NCBI GenBank assembly: GCA_007570785.1
Contig: ML664175.1
Coordinates: forward strand, 8,508,225 to 8,572,224
DNA length: 64,000 nt
Origin: Antilocapra americana
Taxonomy: Eukaryota; Chordata; Mammalia; Artiodactyla; Antilocapridae
Direction of reading: 5' to 3'
Every line of letters begins with the position of its first letter. Position 1 is the stretch's first letter. Of this stretch, positions 44,706-55,183 are shown piece by piece. The notes under the pieces were generated by a model. It ran no database searches. It worked only from the letters and a program-made list of their open reading frames with translations, and had not been told where the DNA came from. The translations under genes were made by a program, and so were the position numbers.

Positions 44706-45318
44706 GCTACTTCATTTCTCCTAAATGAAGCAATAAGAGGACTGTTAACTCTGGACTTGACTCTGATCAACAGGGTAAAAATGGTTGAAATTGATGTGGA
44801 TATTGTGAGAAAATAACCCTCTAATCCTGGGATTTATAATTAAAAAAAAGACATTAGGTACAATCATTGTCTTATTTATCATCATAACTCTCAAGGTTAT
44901 TTTCTCACAATATGTCCCAAAGTTTAGGAACCAAATTTTGAAAGGGTTCAAAGTAAAATCATGGATGTTCTACAAGAAACTCTAAAATGAAGGGGGGATG
45001 AATGGGTTCCGTTTCATATTCTAATGCCAATCAGCTGTCCCCTTGGAGTCCAATAATGAGATGGACTATGAAAAGTAGACAGCTCAGTTTAAAAAGAAAT
45101 GACCAGCTAGTGATTTCTGCAGTGTCTACTACATGGAAGAGTGATAGTGTATGTATCCCAGCTCTTCCATCCTAAACTAAAAACAGCCACCGCCACTTTT
45201 AAAGATGAAGCAATACTCTAGGAATGGTTATGAAGTAGAAACAAATAACTCAGTGCATCTACATTTGGGTGCAGGTTTTGGGTTTTTTTGCTTGTTTGCT
45301 TTCATTTTGTATCAATTA
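44706..45318. other. unassigned sequence
   Basis: No repeat or gene recognised. There is an inverted pair of similar words around 'gttattttctcacaatat' (44898-44915) and 'atattgtgagaaaataac' (44799-44816), which are exact reverse complements. Confidence 0.45.
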
Positions 45319-45319
45319 T

Positions 45320-45529
45320 AGCAGTGGTTTCCAACAGGGAGCAATTCTGCCCTGCAGGAGACATGTGGCAATGTTCTGGAGACATTTTTGGTCGTCACAG
45401 GTGTTGCTACTGGCATCTGTTGGATAAAGGCCATAGATGCTGCTAAACATCCTATAATACATAGGACAGGTGCTATAACAAGGAATTATCTGGCTCAAAT
45501 GTCAATTGTGTCACTGTGAAGAAACCCAC
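45320..45529 (+). mobile_element. MER5A (hAT-Charlie non-autonomous element)
   Basis: 'gcagtggtttccaacaggga', 'ggagacatttttggtcgtca', 'atagatgctgctaaacatcc', 'caaggaattatctggctc', then 'gtgaagaaaccca' at the right. It is nearly full length (family about 190 bp). An 8-bp duplication is no longer clear. Confidence 0.88.
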
Positions 45530-46143
45530 ATCTATAAAAGGAAAGATGAGTACTTAATTAGGGAACAAGTTAGAGTCACATACTTGGAAAGTGTCAGCAA
45601 AACTGGCCAAGAATCAGATGAGGCTTGTGAATAGTGCTTTAAAAAAAAAAAAAAAAACTTATTTTTAAGTTTTGTTGTTTGGAGTTTTTTTCTTTAGCTG
45701 CTGATGAGAAACTCAGTAAGGATGGAGTCGAATCACCAATTAGGGAAGACGATTCAAAATAGAGAAACACATGCAACTGAATACTCATTTTGCAAATCAT
45801 CTCACCAGGGAGGGCAATTTCCACACCAGAAAGCATAAAACAAATACTGAGTGGGAAGAACTGAAGTCCAACACATAGGAGAAGTCATGCTCTGCCCAGT
45901 TATTTAGATGAACCCAATTGCTCAAATCCAGGTGAATTACCTTCAGGGCATTTAAAGTGCTTATACCATCAGTGATTTGAGAAGTCATGAAGAATGAAAA
46001 AGGCTCCTGAAAGTGAGAGACAGAGGAAATGTACCAGTTGTCCAAGAGGGATAGGGACAAGAAGAGAAAAGGTTTGTTTCCAGAAATTATAGAACAGCAG
46101 ATTTGGTGTCTGTTCAGCTGTCCTCACTTTCAAAAGGTACTTT
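45530..46143. other. unassigned sequence
   Basis: Holds an A-run (about 45641-45657) and no recognised repeat or gene. Confidence 0.4.
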
Positions 46144-46362
46144 GGTGTAGTGGCTTAGAGTGTGGAGTAAAGAACTTAAAGTCATTACTGACTCTGACAA
46201 TTACCTGTATGGGCCTCTCTATGTTGATATCTTCATCTATGAGGTAGGGATTTAAAGATACCACAAGAACTTAACTTACTGGATTGTTAAAAGGATTAAT
46301 GAGTTAACACATGTGCTGGCACATGGTTGATGTCACATAAACCTTAGCTATTATTATTAATG
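46144..46362 (+). repeat. MIR SINE
   Basis: 'tggtgtagtggcttagagtg', 'tctgacaattacctgtatgg', 'ttgttaaaaggattaatgag', 'gctggcacatggttgatgtc', 'tagctattattatta': complete sense MIR, diverged. Confidence 0.75.
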
Positions 46363-46721
46363 GTCCACTGGCTTCCTAAGGGGAGCCTCAGAAGACATCC
46401 CCCAATCCTCCTTTTTCTTTTCCTATCCCTCACCTTCTGTAGACCAGTGCAATGCATTCCCTCTGAGAATCCTGACTGCCACCACAAACAGCAAAGAAAG
46501 CAGAGAGGAGCAGACAGAGAGGGGAAAAAGGGAGAAAACTGGGTGGAAACTTTACAATGAATACCAGTCCTCAGCTTCCCTTAGGCCCTAGAAAGAGAGG
46601 GTTTAGATGAAGAAAACTGAAATGTTTCAGAACGAAAATAAAACTGCCACATTGAGCATTAGAACACCTTCATGTAAATTAACAGGTATAGCACAGCCTG
46701 GAAAGAAATGTCAATATAGGC
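46363..46721. other. unassigned sequence
   Basis: No repeat or gene recognised. Confidence 0.4.
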
Positions 46722-46730
46722 GGGAAACAG

Positions 46731-46862
46731 GGACTTCCCTGGTGGTCCAGTGGTTAAGACTCTGCACTCCCAATGCAGGATGCATGGGTTCGATTCCTGG
46801 TCAGAGAACTAAGATCTCACATGTCATGCAGCACAGTCAAAAAAAAAAAAAAAAAAATCAAA
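46731..46862 (+). mobile_element. CHR-type tRNA SINE with 9-bp target duplication
   Basis: 'ggacttccctggtggtccag' head, 'ggttcgattcctggtcagag' B-box-like region, poly(A) tail. The flank 'gggaaacag' is at 46722-46730 and 46863-46871. Confidence 0.93.
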
Positions 46863-46934
46863 GGGAAACAGCCAGGAGTTCTGGCTGAAGTCTTTGGCCA
46901 ACTGTGGCTGTGAACTAGTTTATACTATATAATA

Positions 46935-47015
46935 GTTCCCCATTGTCTCTGAGCCTGGCACGGGCCTAGCACATAACAGGCAAAACATTCATCAAAACAT
47001 TTGATGAATAAATGA
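46935..47015 (+). repeat. L2 3' end fragment
   Basis: 'gcacgggcctagcacataac' and 'tgatgaataaatgaacaaat' fit a sense L2 terminus. Confidence 0.5.
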
Positions 47016-47219
47016 ACAAATGGTTTATGAGAACTATCACTCAGCCACTCTATTGCCAGAATAGGGGTTGGAGATGACCTATCTATTCATACATCTGGCC
47101 ATTAATATCAGTTAAAGAGATCCTTTAAAACATTTTTTCCTTAGGTTACCTAATCAAATCTCTACACCATTTTTGCAAGAGTTTCAACAAAGGGAAAAAC
47201 AGAGAAGTTTGTATTAAGA

Positions 47220-47362
47220 TACAAACTGGTAAATATAAAAAGGATAAACAAGGTCCTACCACACAGTACAGGGAACTATATTCAATATCTTGCAATAAAT
47301 CATAATGGAAGAGAATATGAAAAAGAATAGATATATATACCTGAGTCACTTTGCTACACAGG
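47220..47362 (+). mobile_element. L1 3' fragment
   Basis: 'ggataaacaaggtcctacca', 'ggaactatattcaatatctt', 'ctgagtcactttgctacaca' match the cetartiodactyl L1 3' UTR. It is cut short and joined directly to BovB sequence. Confidence 0.75.
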
Positions 47363-47590
47363 TACTTTGGCCATCTTATGCAAAAAGCCAGCTCATTGGA
47401 AAAGACCTTGATGCTGGGAAAGATTGAAGGCAGGAAGAGAAGGTGACAACAGAAGACAAGATGGCTGGATGGCATCACTGACTCAATGGACATGAGTTTG
47501 AGCAAGCTCCAGGAGATGGTGAAGGACAGGAAAGACTGGCATGCTGCAGTCCATGGGGTCACAAAGAGTGGACATAATTGTGCAACTGAA
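47363..47590 (+). mobile_element. BovB LINE 3' end
   Basis: Sense BovB from 'gtactttggccatctta' to the tail 'gtgcaactgaacaacaac'. About 230 bases remain, joined at the left to an L1 3' fragment without a visible duplication. Confidence 0.9.
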
Positions 47591-47790
47591 CAACAACAAC
47601 AAAATCAATAAAACTGGGGGAAAAGGAGGACCTTTTCAAGAAGACTTTATTTCTCCAATTATCTATTAGTACTTGGGGACTGATATAGGCTTTTCTGGGT
47701 ATTTCTCACAAATTGCAATTATAACCCCAAAGAATCTTTTGCTCCAAGTTTTTAACCTTCCATCTCTCCCTCAAATTTCTGTCCCTTCTT

Positions 47791-48255
47791 AAAGGTCCGT
47801 ATAGTCAAGGCTATGGTTTTTCCAGTAGTCATGTATGGATGTGAGAGTTGGTCTATAAAGAAATCTGAGCACCAAAGAATTGATGCTTTTGAACTGTGGT
47901 GTTGGAGAACTCTTGAGAGTCCCTTGGACTGCAAGGAGATCCAACCAGTCCATCCTAGAAGAAATCAGTCCTGGGTGTTCATTGGAAGGACTGATGTTGA
48001 AGCTGAAAATCCAATACTTTAGCCACCTCATGTGAAGAGTTGACTCATTGGAAAAGACCCTAATGCTGGGAAGGACTGAGGGCAGGAGGAGAAGGGGACA
48101 ACAGAGGATGAGGTGGCTGGATGGCATCACCAACTCGATGGACATGGGTTTGGGTAGACTCTGGGAGTTGGTGATGGACAGGGAGGCCTGGCGTGCTGCA
48201 ATTCATGGGGTCACAAAGAGTCGGACACAACTGAGCGACTGAACTGAACTGATGC
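47791..48255 (+). mobile_element. BovB LINE 3' end
   Basis: 465 bases of sense BovB. A 70-codon frame (47813-48022) is followed after a break by a 64-codon frame (48048-48242) ending in '[11 protein letters not shown]'. Tail: 'cgactgaactgaactgatg'. Confidence 0.93.
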
Positions 48256-49289
48256 TAATTTAAGTGAGAAAAAAACCCTGTGAAGTGAGTAGACAGGAGG
48301 TAACTGGTGCATAAAGTGGGCTATAGGAAGGTTTCATGCCTCTTTCTGTCAGTGTAGTGTTTCAGGGGGGAAATGTCAGACACTGCTAAAATGTGGATAA
48401 TTGGAGAGTGGTTAGACCAGAAAGTCTATATAAGCCTTTTAGTTCTCACATTCAGTGAAAGCTGAGCATGAGATGTAAAAGTATTATAATAAGATTGGGC
48501 TTTTCCTTGGACTTTTAACTGGTTCTATGTGCTAGACATGAACATATGTGCCCCCACAGCCCTGAAGTTGACCCTGCTAGAGATGATGGCTGGAAGATAC
48601 CCTGATTCACAGTCCCCAAGCTGGGCAGCAGGTCCTGCCTTGAAGGAGAGGTGGCTGTGAAGGGAAGGGGGAAAGCAGGATTGGGCAGAGGGAGAAATTG
48701 AACTGAGATGCAGGCCTGACAAAGACTTAACTAACCTGGGGCAGTCAACCATGGGTCAAGTCTTGCTTGGTAGAGTGTTTTGCTTCAGACCCCAGAGACT
48801 GTGCCTTCATTAATCCTCCTTGCTCAAGCACTGGAAACAGGCTGTCCCTGAAATGGCAAGTCTTTGTCATATCACCTCAAACTCTGCTGGAAGTATCTGC
48901 TCTGGCAAACCCAACTTGCAACATTTTAAGTGATGATCCCAAAGGATGAAATCCTAAATTACTTGGAATAAGCAATGAGAACTGAGCAACAAAACAAATT
49001 TCTGAATTCATTTTCTAAGTTGTCCTAAGTGCCTGCCCAAAGAGCTCTCCTCAGAGAGAACCCCTTATGATGACCTTAATGATGATGAGTTCTGATTGTT
49101 GCAGTAGAAACAAAGCAGAATTTAAAAAGAACTTTATATTGTTCATAATGATAAGCATCATCAGAAATACACATATGTGTAGTTATTTGGTTACTCTATT
49201 TAAATATATGTCAGTTTTATTAAATATAGATGAAGCTATTGTTTATAGTTGATTAATATCAATGTTTATGGCTGTTTTTTCTCATATGT
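48256..49289. other. unassigned 1-kb stretch
   Basis: No repeat or gene recognised. A 75-codon minus frame (48525-48752) and a 60-codon plus frame (48767-48949) show no domain. Confidence 0.4.
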
Positions 49290-49545
49290 TGCGGGGTATT
49301 TTTTGTTTGTTTTGGCCTGTGCTAGGTCTGCATTTCTTCATGGGCTTTCTCTAGTCGCCACAGAAGGGAATACTCTAGTTGTGGTGCACAGACTTCTCAC
49401 TAAGTTAGCTTTTGCTGCAGAGCATGGACTCTAGGTATGCAAGCTTCAGTAGCTGCGTTACACAGGCTTAGTTGTCCTGCAGCAAGTGGGATCTTCCCAG
49501 AACAGGGATCAAACCCATGTCCCCTGCAATGGCAGGTGGATTCAA
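49290..49545 (-). mobile_element. CHR-2-like SINE, antisense
   Basis: T-rich tail at left, then 'gggctttctctagtcgcc', 'gcagagcatggactctag', 'ggatcttcccagaacaggga', 'cccctgcaatggcaggtgga'. It stops before the head end, so the tRNA 5' end is lost. Confidence 0.82.
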
Positions 49546-49985
49546 TTAAAAGAATTTACATTTGTAAGAATATATACTTTACACTTAACTGTGAAGATTT
49601 TATAAAAACTGTTTTCTTAAGTGGTCCCCAAAGTCACATCATTCATTACATGTATGACTTCCTTTAAATGTGAGCTACTTGCAGATAGTCCTTTATTCAC
49701 TGAATTGACTTAAGCATGTGTTAAAGCCAGAGACATCATATGCCTGTCACTGCTGTAAAATGAGGTATTGGATTGCAAGTCTGAGCAATCTGCAGTTTCT
49801 ATAAATACTTGATAAGATCTACTTTCTCAATTTAAAATGGAAAATCATTTAGACTCTGCTACAAGAGAATATATGTTCAATTAAGAAATGTCTTTCCTGC
49901 TTCTTCAGTTGTCTATATTATACTATTCTTAACCTTAAAAGAATTCATATTATGCAAAGGATCCCAGGTATTTCAACTTCACATC
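49546..49985. other. unassigned sequence
   Basis: No repeat or gene recognised. Confidence 0.4.
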
Positions 49986-50168
49986 TTACCCATAGAAATA
50001 CAGACCAGCAGAGCTTATGTAATTTGTACAGGGCCATATAGTTATTAACTGGTGATAAATCAGAACTGGATCCGAGGGTTTGACTACTAGTTAAAATATA
50101 AGCATTCCTATACAATACTACTCTACCACTTATTTACTGTGTGATCTCGGGCAAGTTGCTTAACCCCT
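49986..50168. repeat. MIR remnants next to L1 5' end
   Basis: A reverse-strand MIR-like piece ('gggccatatagttattaact', 'ataaatcagaactggatcc') is followed by a sense MIR piece ('tttactgtgtgatctcgggc', 'gttgcttaacccctt'). The second ends exactly where the L1 5' UTR begins at about 50170. Confidence 0.5.
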
Positions 50169-51888
50169 TGGCGGGAGAGATCAAGATGGCAGAGTAGGAA
50201 GATCCTGAGCTCACCTCCTCCCATGGATACACCATAACTACAACACACATAGGAAACTCTCCCTGAGGACAACCTGAAGACTAGCAGAAAAGTGCTTCTA
50301 CAACTAAGGATATAAAGAAAAAACAACAGTAGGAGAGGAGGCAGAGACACAGTTGCGGCAGAACCCACATCCCTAGCACAGTAACTCATAAGCTGAAAAA
50401 ATCATACATGCAGGGCTCCTCAGTAAGTAGCAAGGGGTTCAAGCCATACATTAGGCACTCCAGCCCTGGAAATCAGCAGGGTGAAGATCAGCCCCCATAG
50501 TATCTGGCTTTGAATCTCAGCAGGGCTTAGTTCCAGAGAGCAGGAGAGTTGCAGGAAACTGATACTTCACTCTTAAAGGGCTCATGCAAAATCTCACTCG
50601 CTCTGAAACTCAGAACAGAGGTAGCAGTTTGAAGTACATGGCGCTCTAGCCAACCTGCATACTGCAGCACACCCCCCAACAAAGCCCACTCCAGCTTCAG
50701 CCTCTCAGTCAAGAAGATCCAGCTCAGCCTAGCATGACCTGGGACACCACCTCCCAGGCCATATCCATCCATCTCCAGCTATACTGCCAAGGTGGCCCCA
50801 GCCTAGCATGCCCCAGGACACCCCTAGCCTATTCCCACTCCAGATCCTGCCTTCCTGCCAAAGCCACCAGCAATCACAGTGTACGAAGTTCATAGATGGC
50901 AGAGGAGGAGGTGGACTTGGAGTACATCTCTCTCCATGGATACATCAGGAATACACCTTCAGATACAGAAGCGCCTGCAGAACACCAGCTGAGAACAGAC
51001 AGGAGTACCTGACCAGTGGAAAAGAATATAGAGAATCACGCAAAACTTGGTAGGAGGAAGGAACTAGGGGGGAAAACAGAAGTGTTAGCAGGACTGGACC
51101 TGCCCTCAGCAGGTGGGGGAACTGAAGCAGAGGTCCGATCTCCACAGCAGGGCAATTGTCGGAGTCAGAGGAGAAACATTTAAGGCTGAGAGTGAAACAG
51201 CTGATCTGTGGCAGCCTAAATGGAATGAGAATCAAAGAGTCCTTGCCACAGCCATACACCAGACAGGAACACTGGTCTCCTGGAGCGGGCAGCGGCTGGG
51301 TCTGGAGTTAAGGGACTGTGGAGCAATCCCAGGTTGAGGGCTGCTGTTGACTGCAGAGACACAGAGTGAGGTGATATGAGGGAGGAGATCGTGGTGGGAA
51401 ATGCCGGTGGAAGAAAGCCAGGCAGCCGTGGAAGCTAGCGGATACTGTGGAGTCACAAGGAGGGGGTGGAGCCATCACCATAGCCTCTCTCTCCCCACAG
51501 GCCACCATGGGCAACTGAACAATAGAGAGGCTGGCCCATAAAACACCTGAGGCACTAAACTACAGAGCAGGACCCCAGTCAAGGGGGCCCCTCTTTGTTC
51601 CTGATGCACCAAACAACAGAGAAGGACCCCAGGCAAGGGAGCCCTCTAAGTGCCTGAACGGGTGGAGCTACGGAGAAAGACTTGCCAAAGAGGCCTTCTG
51701 AACGCCAGCGACGAGAGACTCGAAAAGACTCTGGATAGGGCCGTGACTCCTGCGGCAGAGGCAGTCCGTGTCCCTGCACACTTGGTGCTGCCAGGGTTCC
51801 GCAAGCCAAGCAGCTGCACCACCTTCATGCTCAACTCTCACTGGGGCAGAGCTGCCATGGGCAAAAGAGTCTTGTGTCTATGTGCACT

Positions 51889-52020
51889 GGTCATTTCGGG
51901 CGTGTCCAGCTCTTTGTGACCCTGTAGACTAAGGCCTGCCAGGCTTCTCTGTCAGAGAGGGGGTCCCCCAGGCAAGAACACTGGAGCCTATTGGCCAGTA
52001 CTGGTTCCCATACCCTTCTA
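51889..52020 (-). repeat. Bov-A-derived piece inside the L1 5' UTR
   Basis: 'gggcgtgtccagctctttgt', 'ggcctgccaggcttctctgt', 'caggcaagaacactggagcc' match a reverse-strand Bov-A body. No target duplication or tRNA head is visible. Confidence 0.7.
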
Positions 52021-52699
52021 GAGCACTATTTCCTGCTGCCCTAGCTGCCAACTCCCCTGAGTACCTGGTGCTGCCAGAACCCCTGCAACCTAAGCAGCTG
52101 CACCACCTCCACACCTGGCCGTCACAGGGGCAGACCCAAGTCCTCCAGGGCAGCCCCAGGGGCTAAATCACAGTGGACGGGACGACCCACATGTAGAGGT
52201 GGAAATAAAACCACAGTTGAAACCCAGGGGCAGTATGGCTAAGGAAGAAGACCCCAAACCTTCCTACCAGCTGTACAAGCTGCAGATTAAATCCACATGA
52301 TCAACTAAGCAGACCCTGTGTCTATGGAATATATAAAAGGCCATTGAGAGCTCCCACAAAAGAAAACGCACTAGCTCTGAGAGCTGTGGACCTTAGTGGC
52401 AAAAACACACAGGAGGACCAGATTAGAATCTCAGCTGCCCCCACAGCAGGTCCGGGGATGAGCACGGTGTTGGAGGACATGCTAGGGAAGTGAGGTGGAC
52501 TGTGACTCCCAACAAAGGAAAGGACCCTGACAGCAGTGACTCAAGAAAAACATATATTATTCTTATTTTTTTACTTGTACTGTAGATTCTTTTGGATTTT
52601 TTCCTTTGTTTTCCTTTTTTACCCCTCTGTTGCAGTTGTCGATTTTATTGGCACCAAGAAATCCAATTAAGCTTTTGAATTTTTTTTTTCTCCTCAGTT

Positions 52700-53680
52700 A
52701 CATTTTTACTGTTGACATAAACCTCTGCCTCTATGCTGGACTTTTGCAATTCTCTAGTTTCCCCCCCCCCTTTTTTTTCTCTTTTTTTAATTTTAATTTT
52801 TTAAAACTATTATTATTTTTCTACATTTATTTGTTTGCTTTTCCTACTGTTCTTTTCTGTTTGCAGTGAATCTTTAATGTATATAAATCTTCTTTATCTA
52901 CCTCTATTTAACTTTGCATATATATTATTTCTTTCTTTTCTGTCTCTCCTTTCCTCTCAACATATTTGTTAGTTTTATTTTTATTGCTTTATTCCTCAGT
53001 TGGCATCTTGCTTTAGTTTTGTTCTCCAGTTTGTCCTTTAATTAGTTTTGTTCTGCTAGATATAATTTTTGGTTTTCTTTGCTCGCTGGGTCAATCTATT
53101 GTACTTTTTTTTTGTTGGACTGTTTTGACTTTGCTAATGGGTATATATTTATATGGGTATATTCAGCCACACTTTCTACTGTTGTTATAAACCTCTGCCT
53201 CTACATTGGGCTTTTGCAGTTCTGTGGAGTTTTCCTTTTTTTTTCCCCTTTCTTCTTTCTTCTTCTGTTTTTTTTTCCCTCTTTTTTATAATTTAAAATT
53301 TTCTAAACCTATTTTATTTTTTCTACATTTATTTCTTTGTTTGCCTTTCTTTTCCCCTTTAATTAAAGGTTAATATTTAATGTACATAAATCTTGTTCAC
53401 CTACCTCTATTTAACTTTGCATATCTATTATTTCTTTTCTTTCTTTCCTTTCCTCTCAACATATGTGTTAGTTTTGTTTTCATTGCTTTATTCCCCACTT
53501 GGCACCTTGCTTTAGTTTTGTTTTCCAGTTTGTGCTTAAGTTAGTTTTGTTCTTAACTGGTAAATATAATTTTTGATTTCCTTTATTTGCTGGGTCAATC
53601 TACTGTACTTTATCTTTGTTGGACTGTTTTGACTTTGCTCATTGGTATAGATGTATATGTGTATATTCCATTACTTTAAT
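52700..53680 (+). repeat. tandem duplication of a T-rich about 0.5-kb block
   Basis: Copy 1 is about 52700-53172, copy 2 about 53173-53680. Matching landmarks: 'acctctgcct' at 52721 and 53191, 'tttaactttgcatat' at 52907 and 53408, 'ttggactgttttgacttt' at 53115 and 53619. The offset grows from 470 to 504 bases because T-runs differ. Confidence 0.9.
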
Positions 53681-54000
53681 AATTACTTCCCCAATTTTGT
53701 AACTGCCATTTGTCAGTTCATCTTTGGTTTCTCGTTATTGGATATTTGTTTTAATCTCACTTAATGCCATAGCAAACCACTTGTGGAATCGTCATTCCTG
53801 ACCAGAGATCAAGCCCTGAGCCTTTGGAGTGGGAGCACTGACTCCAAGACCCTAGACTCCCAGAGAACTAACACTAGGGAGTATCAAATAGTGAGAACTC
53901 ACACAAAGGAAACTACTCGAATACAAGACCTGGCATACCCAGCCACCAGTAGCACCCTGTGCAGGATGCCTCATCTAAACAACAAACAAAACAAAAATAC

Positions 54001-55106
54001 TGCCGGGGTCCAGCCTCGGCGGGGTCCAGGGGTCTTGAGGGATGAGTGGCATCGGCGGAAGAAGAACTGAGCTGAATCGATGTATGGTGATGGAGCAGTC
54101 TCTCGTTTATTGTTGTTGGTTTACAGTTTTATAGCCAAAAGACATCCCCATTACATCATTACATCACCTATCATTCTATACAATTGTTTGTTTTCTACCT
54201 TCCATAGCAGCCTTATCATTGAGCTCATTCCCCAATCTATCATGAAACATTCCCTTTGCAGAAGTCAGATTTTTATGTAACTAGATTTAACAATAATATG
54301 TTTACCATTTGAATGTCTTCAGTATACTTCATTCAATCATGATAAGTACATCAACCTAAGTAGAAAGGTTACATTTTTCTTATCAGGTACAACTATGTAG
54401 AAGCTAGAGGGAAGGGCTAAAGCTTGATACTGTTTATTCTAGTAACCTACTCCAGTTCTTAAGAGGAAAGAGGACAAAGAGACAGTTTAGAAAGAGGAAA
54501 GAGGACTAAGACAGTTTAGGAAGAGGAAAGAGGACTAAGAGACAGTCAAGCAGCACTGCTTCAGCAATAAAACCCTATTAACCTTATCTACTATAATGAA
54601 TTCCTATGTCAACACTATCCTAAAGCAATCAATATCTCCAACTATGCTGGCCACAATTATGAGCATTCCTAAGTCCCAATCGAGCCTGATTTCTTCAAGG
54701 AAGAGAGCCTCCTCCGCGGAGTGGTCAGGGGAGTAGGAGGTGGAAAGGTGACCCAAGTACGAGCCTTTCTGGTGGTGGCCTTGCCATGACCCCCAGAGAA
54801 CTCTTGGTAAACTCCCCAGTAATTATTAGGAGGAGTAGTAATCTATTTAAATGTCCCTTTCATTCCTCCTTAGCCCCCGGGGAAGGCGATCCTCTGGTCG
54901 ATAAGGTCTATCAGGACAAATTCTTTCCAACTGTGACTGACCTACTGAGATGAGCCAATGTTCCGAGCATGGACAGAACTTCCAAGAAAAATACCAGGGT
55001 GGGGCTTGCCCAGGATGCCCCGATAAAGAAAGTCAGCTTTGCAATTTCTTTCTTAGTCTCGTGACCTTGTCATCCTAGGAAGGGGGCATCCTGACGGCTC
55101 CCAGCA
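54001..55106 (-). mobile_element. second solo LTR of the BTLTR1-like class II family
   Basis: Starts 'tgccggggtcc' and ends 'ggctcccagca'; it is 1106 bp and antisense in the L1. The left duplication 'aaatac' (53995-54000) is found again at 55151-55156, beyond a 44-bp tandem duplication of the LTR edge. Compared with the LTR at 38829 it lacks roughly 270 internal bases and the doubled R segment, and has a 30-bp unit three times (54461-54550). On the minus strand it keeps a TATA-like box (reverse complement near 54126-54136) and one AATAAA (54106-54111). Confidence 0.9.
54461..54550 (-). repeat. three 30-bp units in LTR U3
   Basis: Three near-identical purine-rich units, each with 'gaggaaagagga' on the + strand. 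The related LTR near 39560-39590 has one unit. Confidence 0.92.
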
Positions 55107-55183
55107 AGATACAAACCCAATCATCAGCAGACTGAATTTGGCTCCCAGCAAAATACAAACCCAATCATCAGCAGACTGAATTA
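55096..55183. repeat. 44-bp tandem duplication across the LTR edge
   Basis: Copies 55096-55139 and 55140-55183 differ at two positions. Each has the last 11 bases of the LTR, the duplicated hexamer and 27 bases of L1 flank. Confidence 0.95.

Larger units (their letters stand above)
50170..53994 (+). mobile_element. ruminant-type L1 5' UTR, long and composite
   Basis: Starts 'ggcgggagagatcaagatgg', the usual head of a cetartiodactyl L1. A second head-like module begins near 50891 ('atagatggcagaggaggagg', 'ctctctccatggatacatca'). Later parts include 'gtggaaataaaaccacagtt' (52198), 'gtctatggaatatataaaag' (52320), a T-rich duplicated block (52700-53680) and a final 'ccctgagcctttggagtggg' segment (53813). 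This is the transcribed 5' UTR/promoter side of an L1; the ORF1 remnant resumes at 55184 after a solo LTR. Such a 5' end is rarely kept, since most L1 copies are 5'-truncated. Confidence 0.8.

Noticed and set aside
47146..47562. 138-codon minus frame
   Set aside because: It is the reverse reading of a BovB tail and an L1 3' fragment. The apparent length comes from joining two repeats.
53079..53291. 70-codon hydrophobic + frame rich in F and L
   Set aside because: It lies in the T-rich duplicated L1 leader block, and T-rich DNA always yields F- and L-rich frames.
38823..55156. Shared target hexamer of the two class II LTRs ('agatac' and 'aaatac') as a sign of a single provirus with lost interior
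   Set aside because: The LTRs are 14 kb apart, differ in structure, and each has its own matching pair of hexamers, so they are independent insertions. The hexamer likeness is probably chance.
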